Shown: piece after piece, positions 22,997-27,059 of the stretch | Position numbering within the stretch: the first letter of the stretch is position 1 | Layout of the letters: the number at the start of each line of letters is the position of its first letter | Origin: Spirochaetota bacterium | GTDB lineage: Bacteria; Spirochaetota; Spirochaetia; Treponematales; Treponemataceae | DNA: 27,059 nt | Assembly (NCBI GenBank): GCA_029571425.1 | Contig: JAKPSR010000387.1 | Coordinates: 1 to 27,059, forward strand | Direction of reading: 5' to 3' | The notes under the pieces: generated by a model | The model's input: only the letters and a program-made list of their open reading frames with translations | Databases searched by the model: none | What the model was told of the DNA's origin: nothing | Program-made: the position numbers and the translations under genes

Positions 22997-24217
22997 GTGA
23001 TCACCCTGCGCCGCCTGTACCAAATCAACTCCTCGCGCATCTTCCAACACATTCGCCTTAATCGCGGGATCAGCCGCATCGCCGTCGCGAGCGACCTCGA
23101 CCTCGACCGGTCGACGATCACGAAGGTGGTTAGGCAGTTAATGGAGGACGGTCTTGTCCTGACGACCGGGAAGTACCACGGAAAGCCGGGAGTCGGACGG
23201 ATGGCGACCGGGCTCGAGATCAACCCGAATTTCGGGCTCGTCCTCGGCATCGAGGTGCAAGCGGAATTTTGCCGGGCCGTCCTCGTCAACCTAGACGGGC
23301 AGGTCTTTCGCTCGACGAGGCGCGACTATCCCGAGGGACCCCAGGGGGTAGAAGAGCGGGTCGTCGATCTCATCGAGGCGGCCGAGCGGGACGCGGCCAA
23401 GCTTGGCCTTCCGCTGATAGGCATCGGCGTCGGCCTCTCCGGCATCGTCGACCCATACCGCGGGGAGATACTTTTCTCGAATCCGCTCGGCGTCCACGCG
23501 CCCATTCCCCTCGCGGCGCGCGTGGCGGAACGGACGCGCATACCGCTGCTCGTAGAGAACGACGCGAACTGCTGCTGCTGGAGCGAGATGGCCTTTAGGC
23601 GCGCCACCCACGGGCGCAATTTCATATCCGTGCTCGGCGAGTTCCGCGACATCGACATAGTCGAGCATCGTCGCCGGGGGGTCGCCGTCGGCCTCGGAAT
23701 CGTGATCCGGGACAACGTCCTCCACGGGGATAACTTCACAGCGGGGGAATTCCGCAGCCTTCTGTACGACCCCGACCGACCGAGCAACACCCAATTCTCG
23801 ATAACGAACGAGGAATCCTACCGCCTGCCCGACGACGGCGAGACCCTGCGCCGAGTCATCGACGAGCTCGCCTTCAACCTTTCCCTCCTGGTCAACAGCC
23901 TCGACATCACCAAAATCGTCGTCGCCGGCGACTTCTCCCGATTCCCGGCCGAGATCGAGCCGGCTTTCCGCCGCGCCATCGAGCGGAATTGGCTCTACCA
24001 GCATTGGGACGAGTACGCCCGTGACTATCCTCCGATTCGAAAGTCCTGCGCCGTCGAGTTCTCGCCCGACGGGGAAAACTCCGTGTGCATCGGGGCCGCG
24101 GCCTTCTTCATCCAAAAACTGTTCAGCGTACCCGGGATGACCGACCACGTCGACGAGGCCGTCGGCTTTATCCTCCTTGAGCGGGTGCTCGCCCTCCGGA
24201 ATTCCGCAAAAGCCTAA
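22997..24217 (+). CDS. ROK-family transcriptional regulator
   Basis: 406 residues from GTG 22997. An N-terminal winged helix-turn-helix (about 8-58: IFQHIRLNRGISRIAVASDLDLDRSTITKVVRQLMEDGLV) is followed by a ROK sugar-kinase-like domain (about 75-390) with IGVGLSGIVDPYRG and the catalytic-type ENDANC. ROK repressors of the NagC/XylR/Mlc kind bind sugars or their phosphates and control sugar genes. The usual Cys-rich zinc motif after GAGEIGH is missing; here the region reads HGDNFTAGEFRSLLYDPDRP. No sugar genes are in the window. The palindromic sites 40-95 nt downstream, in front of the HD-GYP gene, could be its operators, but this is a guess from position. No good Shine-Dalgarno was seen. 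Confidence 0.9.
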   Translation: MITLRRLYQINSSRIFQHIRLNRGISRIAVASDLDLDRSTITKVVRQLMEDGLVLTTGKYHGKPGVGRMATGLEINPNFGLVLGIEVQAEFCRAVLVNLDGQVFRSTRRDYPEGPQGVEERVVDLIEAAERDAAKLGLPLIGIGVGLSGIVDPYRGEILFSNPLGVHAPIPLAARVAERTRIPLLVENDANCCCWSEMAFRRATHGRNFISVLGEFRDIDIVEHRRRGVAVGLGIVIRDNVLHGDNFTAGEFRSLLYDPDRPSNTQFSITNEESYRLPDDGETLRRVIDELAFNLSLLVNSLDITKIVVAGDFSRFPAEIEPAFRRAIERNWLYQHWDEYARDYPPIRKSCAVEFSPDGENSVCIGAAAFFIQKLFSVPGMTDHVDEAVGFILLERVLALRNSAKA

Positions 24218-24259
24218 CGCCCGAGCGGGCGCGAGACGGCAGTATCCGTACCTTCATTA

Positions 24260-24310
24260 TTTGTTGTCCGCGACAAAAAACCTCATTTGTGTCAAACCTT
24301 TGTTGACAAA
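24260..24310. promoter_or_regulatory. Cluster of TTTGT...ACAAA palindromes, candidate operators
   Basis: TTTGT-N8-ACAAA (24260-24277, with inner TTGTC-CGC-GACAA) and TTTGT-TG-ACAAA (24299-24310) share the same half-site; a further TTTGTGTCAAA lies between them. The second site covers the -35 box of the HD-GYP promoter, which suits repression. Confidence 0.45.
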
Positions 24311-24332
24311 GTAAAAAAAGTGGGCCTACACT
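24303..24332 (+). promoter_or_regulatory. Promoter of the HD-GYP gene
   Basis: TTGACA (24303-24308) and TACACT (24327-24332), spacing 18 bp. An AT-rich leader of about 35 nt runs to the start codon at 24374. Confidence 0.6.
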
Positions 24333-24373
24333 TCAATTGATAAAAAAATAATTATACCAAGGATGTGCATGGG

Positions 24374-26023
24374 ATGGGTAAACAGGAATCGCCCAGCTTC
24401 CCCGCTGACGAACGCGAGATCGCGGGGGAAATATCCGAGCTGAACCGCCGCTTCGCCCTTGACAAGCTTGACGATTGGCGCACGAGCGCCGGCCTCGCCG
24501 AAGCCGCCCTGGCGATCGTGTCCGAGCGCATCCCGGGCGCCGACGCCCACCTGTTCGTCCACGTCAGCGAGGCGCGCGAGTACCGGGAGATCGACCGCGA
24601 GGGGATCGCCGCTATCCCGGAGGATGCCTTGTTCGCCGCCTGCCTCGCGATGCGCGCCGAGGGTTCGTCCCTCGAGGCCCTGTTCCGCGACTACGCCCTT
24701 AACGATCCAATGCTCCTGGAACTGATGCGGACGGCGTACGCCGCGCGTTGGGTCGTTCCCGTGGTGCATCGCTTTAAGCTCCTCGCCTTCATCCTCGTCG
24801 CGCTCGACGACCCGACCGCCGACCAGCGCGCCTTCCTCTCCGAGATCGCCTCGCGCCTCAGGACCAACCTCTACGCCGCGTCCATTGCGGACGAGCGGCA
24901 GCGCGGGCTCCTGCGTCTGGCGGAATACCCGAGCATCCTCCATCGCCGCGCGAACGTCGCCGACCTCGTCGACCACATCCTCGACGACCTCTCATCGGAG
25001 ATATCCTTCGATCGCGGGGCGTACTACGAGTTCGACGAGTACCACCGCACGCTGACGCCGCGCTCCTGGCGCGGGCTCGAGACGCCGCCGGTCGAGCTCG
25101 CCGTCGGCAAGGGCATATCGGGACAAACGGTCGAGTGGCGACGGGCCATCTTCGTTCCTGACCGCGCGAAGCACCCATCGTACGCCTCGATGCGCGAGGA
25201 AAGCTTCGTCGAGGGGTCATTCGTCTCCGCGCCGATCCTGACGGACAAAAGGCTAATCGGGGTCCTGACCCTGTGCCGGAGAAGCGACGCGAAGGAGGAC
25301 TTCGGCGTCGAGCATCGATACACCCTCGAGATCATCGCCGCCTTCATCGCGACCGAGATCAATAGCCGCCTCCTGTACGACGAGCTCGAGGAGAGCTACT
25401 TCTCGACGGTCTCGTCGCTGTCGCGGGCACTCGAGGCGAAGGACCACTACACCCGAGGCCACTCGGAGCGCGTGATGGAATACTCGGTCGGCATCGCGCG
25501 AACGCTAAAGCTCTCGCCCGACTCGGTGCGCCGCATCCGGTACGCGGCGATCCTCCACGACATCGGCAAGATCGGCATCAGCGACTCGATCATCACCAAG
25601 CCGACGAAGCTTACCGACTCCGAGTTCGCCGAGATCAAGCGGCACACCGAGATCGGCTACGACATCATGGACGAGAAGGGCTTCTTCGGCGAGATACGCG
25701 ACCTCATCCGCTACCATCACGAGAAGATGGACGGCACGGGATACTACTCGAAGCGAAACGGCGACTACCCATGGGAGGCGATGATCATCAGCCTCGCGGA
25801 CATCTACGACGCGCTCGTCTCGGACCGCCCGTACCGCAAGGCGTTCACGCCGGCGGAGGCCATCGCCTCGCTCGAGTCGCTGGTCGACGTGAACTTCGAC
25901 TTGAGGATCTTCGCCGCGTTCAGGTCATGGCTCCGCCGAAAGAGGTACCTCCAGCTGGCGCGCGCCGAGGAGGCCGCGGTGGCGCCGCGGCCCCTGAACG
26001 GCGACTTGTTCCAGCGCGCTTGA
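24374..26023 (+). CDS. GAF/HD-GYP domain phosphodiesterase
   Basis: 549 residues from ATG 24374, with AAGGA about 10 nt upstream; GTG 24365 in the same frame is too close to it. No membrane segment was seen. A N-terminal GAF-like region (about 40-175), a second GAF domain (about 190-340, with GISGQTVEWRRAIFVPD), then an HD-GYP domain (about 345-525): GHSERVMEYS, AAILHDIGKIGISD, YHHEKMDGTGYY and ISLADIYDALVSDRPYR. HD-GYP enzymes cleave cyclic di-GMP. The metal-binding HD and HH residues are present, but the motif reads GYY instead of GYP and the segment around it is slightly changed, so activity is likely but unproven. It probably links an intracellular signal to c-di-GMP level. Its stop codon overlaps the promoter of the riboswitch. 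Confidence 0.9.
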   Translation: MGKQESPSFPADEREIAGEISELNRRFALDKLDDWRTSAGLAEAALAIVSERIPGADAHLFVHVSEAREYREIDREGIAAIPEDALFAACLAMRAEGSSLEALFRDYALNDPMLLELMRTAYAARWVVPVVHRFKLLAFILVALDDPTADQRAFLSEIASRLRTNLYAASIADERQRGLLRLAEYPSILHRRANVADLVDHILDDLSSEISFDRGAYYEFDEYHRTLTPRSWRGLETPPVELAVGKGISGQTVEWRRAIFVPDRAKHPSYASMREESFVEGSFVSAPILTDKRLIGVLTLCRRSDAKEDFGVEHRYTLEIIAAFIATEINSRLLYDELEESYFSTVSSLSRALEAKDHYTRGHSERVMEYSVGIARTLKLSPDSVRRIRYAAILHDIGKIGISDSIITKPTKLTDSEFAEIKRHTEIGYDIMDEKGFFGEIRDLIRYHHEKMDGTGYYSKRNGDYPWEAMIISLADIYDALVSDRPYRKAFTPAEAIASLESLVDVNFDLRIFAAFRSWLRRKRYLQLARAEEAAVAPRPLNGDLFQRA

Positions 26024-26049
26024 CAACTCGGACCCGCCGGGACTATGAT
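26020..26049 (+). promoter_or_regulatory. Promoter of the riboswitch-ribD transcript
   Basis: TTGACA (26020-26025) and TATGAT (26044-26049), spacing 18 bp. The -35 box overlaps the stop codon of the HD-GYP gene. Transcription should begin about 15 nt before the riboswitch. Confidence 0.7.
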
Positions 26050-26070
26050 CGGGCCGTCCCTCGATAGGGA

Positions 26071-26198
26071 CGTCTTCAGGGCGGGGTGCGATTCCCCACC
26101 GGCGGTATAGCCCGCGAGCGGCGCGGGGTGGTTCACCCAGCGCTCGCAGATCCGGTGAGATTCCGGGGCCGACAGTATAGTCTGGATGGAAGAAGACG
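26071..26198 (+). ncRNA. FMN riboswitch (RFN element)
   Basis: The P1 stem is CGTCTTC (26071-26077) with GAAGACG (26192-26198). Between are the conserved RFN blocks: AGGGCGGGGTGCGATTCCCC, ACCGGCGGTATAGCCCGCGAGC, a variable hairpin, CAGATCCGGTGAGATTCCG, and GGCCGACAGTATAGTCTGGATG. It binds flavin mononucleotide and represses the riboflavin genes that follow. Confidence 0.96.
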
Positions 26199-26231
26199 CG
26201 TTCACCCGCCGCACGCCGCGTGGCCCCGAGT

Positions 26232-26310
26232 CCGCGCGCTATCGTTGGCGGGGACGTGTTCCCGCGACATTACCCCCGAAGGCGACATCATCGCAGCGCG
26301 GGGTTTTTTT
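26232..26310 (+). terminator. Expression-platform terminator of the FMN riboswitch
   Basis: The 3' arm AGCGCGGGG is followed by seven T (26304-26310). It can pair with CCGCGCGCT at about 26232-26240 (one bulge), enclosing an inner hairpin GCGGGGA-CGTG-TTCCCGC. The T-tract abuts the ribD ATG directly. The exact pairing partner of the 3' arm is my reading; the alternative arm CCCGCG inside the loop would give a shorter stem. Confidence 0.65.
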
Positions 26311-27059
26311 ATGCACGATCGTTATATGCGCGAGGCGCTCTCCCTCGCGGCGAACGGCCGCGGCCACGCGCGGCCCAACCCCCTCGTCGGGGCCGTGTTG
26401 GTCGCCGCCGATCGCGTCGTCGGCCGGGGCTTTCACGCCTTCTTCGGCGGGCCGCACGCCGAAATTCGCGCGATCGAGGACGCGCGGGCGAACGGCTTCG
26501 CGGACCTCTCGGCCGCGACCCTCTACGTCAACCTCGAACCCTGCTGTCACTTCGGCAAGACGCCGCCCTGCGCCGACCGCATCGTCTCTGAGCGCATACC
26601 GCGCGTCGTCGTCGGGATGATCGACCCGAACCCGCTCGTCTCGGGGAAGGGGATAGCCGCGCTGAGATCCGCCGGGATCGAGGTCACGGTCGGCGTCCTC
26701 GAGGACGAATGCCGCGAGATGAACCGCGCGTTCTGCAAATTCGTCTCGACCGGTCTCCCCTACGTCCTGTTGAAGGCGGGCATCTCGCTTGACGGGAAGA
26801 CGGCGACGTCCTCAGGCGAGTCGAAATGGATCACGTCGGAAGAGTCCCGGCTAGACGCGCGCCGCCTCCGCGCGGAGTTCGCCGCCGTACTCTGCGGCGT
26901 CGGGACCGTCCGCGCGGACGACCCAATGCTCACGCCGCGCTCACTTAACGCAAGGAATCCCGTCCGCGTCGTCGTCGACTCGAATCTGACCATCCCGAGG
27001 GACTCAAAGATCGTCGCCTCGGCGCGCGCGATACCGACCATCGTGGCCACCGCCTCGGG
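26311..27059 (+). CDS. ribD: RibD, bifunctional pyrimidine deaminase/reductase (3' end beyond window)
   Basis: 249 codons are visible; the gene runs off the window. RibD catalyses the second and third steps of riboflavin synthesis: deamination of the pyrimidine intermediate and NADPH-dependent reduction of its ribose. The N-terminal deaminase domain has the zinc ligands His49, Cys78 and Cys87, and the catalytic Glu51 (HAE ... PCCHFGKTPPC). The reductase domain starts near residue 145 (VLLKAGISLDGKTATSSGESKWITS) and includes LCGVGTVRADDPMLTPR. It is controlled by the FMN riboswitch upstream. No clear Shine-Dalgarno lies before ATG 26311; the only purine-rich run is the GCGGGG in the terminator arm. 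Confidence 0.97.
   Translation, partial: MHDRYMREALSLAANGRGHARPNPLVGAVLVAADRVVGRGFHAFFGGPHAEIRAIEDARANGFADLSAATLYVNLEPCCHFGKTPPCADRIVSERIPRVVVGMIDPNPLVSGKGIAALRSAGIEVTVGVLEDECREMNRAFCKFVSTGLPYVLLKAGISLDGKTATSSGESKWITSEESRLDARRLRAEFAAVLCGVGTVRADDPMLTPRSLNARNPVRVVVDSNLTIPRDSKIVASARAIPTIVATAS

Overview
The window is GC-rich (roughly 60% or more, judged by eye), densely coded bacterial DNA. It has a flagellar-type chemotaxis operon, several lipoproteins with Cys lipoboxes, an FMN riboswitch, an HD-GYP regulator and a large PAS-rich histidine kinase. No rRNA, transposase, phage gene or CRISPR array is visible. The gene mix (a long phosphofructokinase with trypanosome/plant-like active-site residues, a Gx-family transporter component, META and ankyrin lipoproteins, an MCP with a C-terminal tether) would suit a free-living spirochaete. 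That placement is inference from gene content only; no marker gene fixes it.

Layout. 1-3143 (minus): a multi-PAS sensor histidine kinase, cut at its 3' end by the window, with a degenerate receiver domain at its N-terminus. 3329-4658 (minus): two small lipoproteins, one with FG-GAP-like repeats and one with ankyrin repeats, sharing a partly duplicated terminator sequence. 4834-5019: tRNA-Ala(CGC) with a striking palindromic downstream region. 5107-11877: housekeeping genes: META lipoprotein (+), phosphofructokinase (-), NifU-type Fe-S protein and YgiQ radical SAM protein (+), small membrane protein (-), SlyD-like isomerase and Gx transporter component (+), TPR protein (-). 11942-13583 (minus): the UPF0237 (ACT) / UPF0210 pair. 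13732-13842 (minus): a 36-residue lysine-rich protein.

13964-22003 (minus) is a compact chemotaxis operon in the order mcp, cheW, STAS, cheA, cheR, cheB, cheY, cheD, behind a strong sigma70-like promoter. Most junctions overlap or nearly touch. It encodes a complete sensing, phosphorelay and adaptation circuit: the receptor couples through CheW to CheA, CheA phosphorylates CheY and CheB, and CheR, CheB and CheD modify the receptor. The receptor ends in an aromatic pentapeptide of the type that tethers CheR/CheB.

22112-26023 (+): RlmJ rRNA methyltransferase, a ROK-family regulator, and a GAF/HD-GYP c-di-GMP phosphodiesterase preceded by palindromic operator-like sites. 26020-27059: a promoter, an FMN riboswitch with terminator, and the start of ribD, cut by the window edge.

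The points most worth a second look are: the ygiQ-family gene, whose conserved N-terminus lies upstream of any ATG/GTG/TTG; the near-palindrome that includes 21 nt of the tRNA-Ala 3' end; the kinase with a pseudo-receiver, a four-Cys PAS domain and a near-leaderless promoter; and the unusual STAS, CheA and MCP architectures in the chemotaxis operon.
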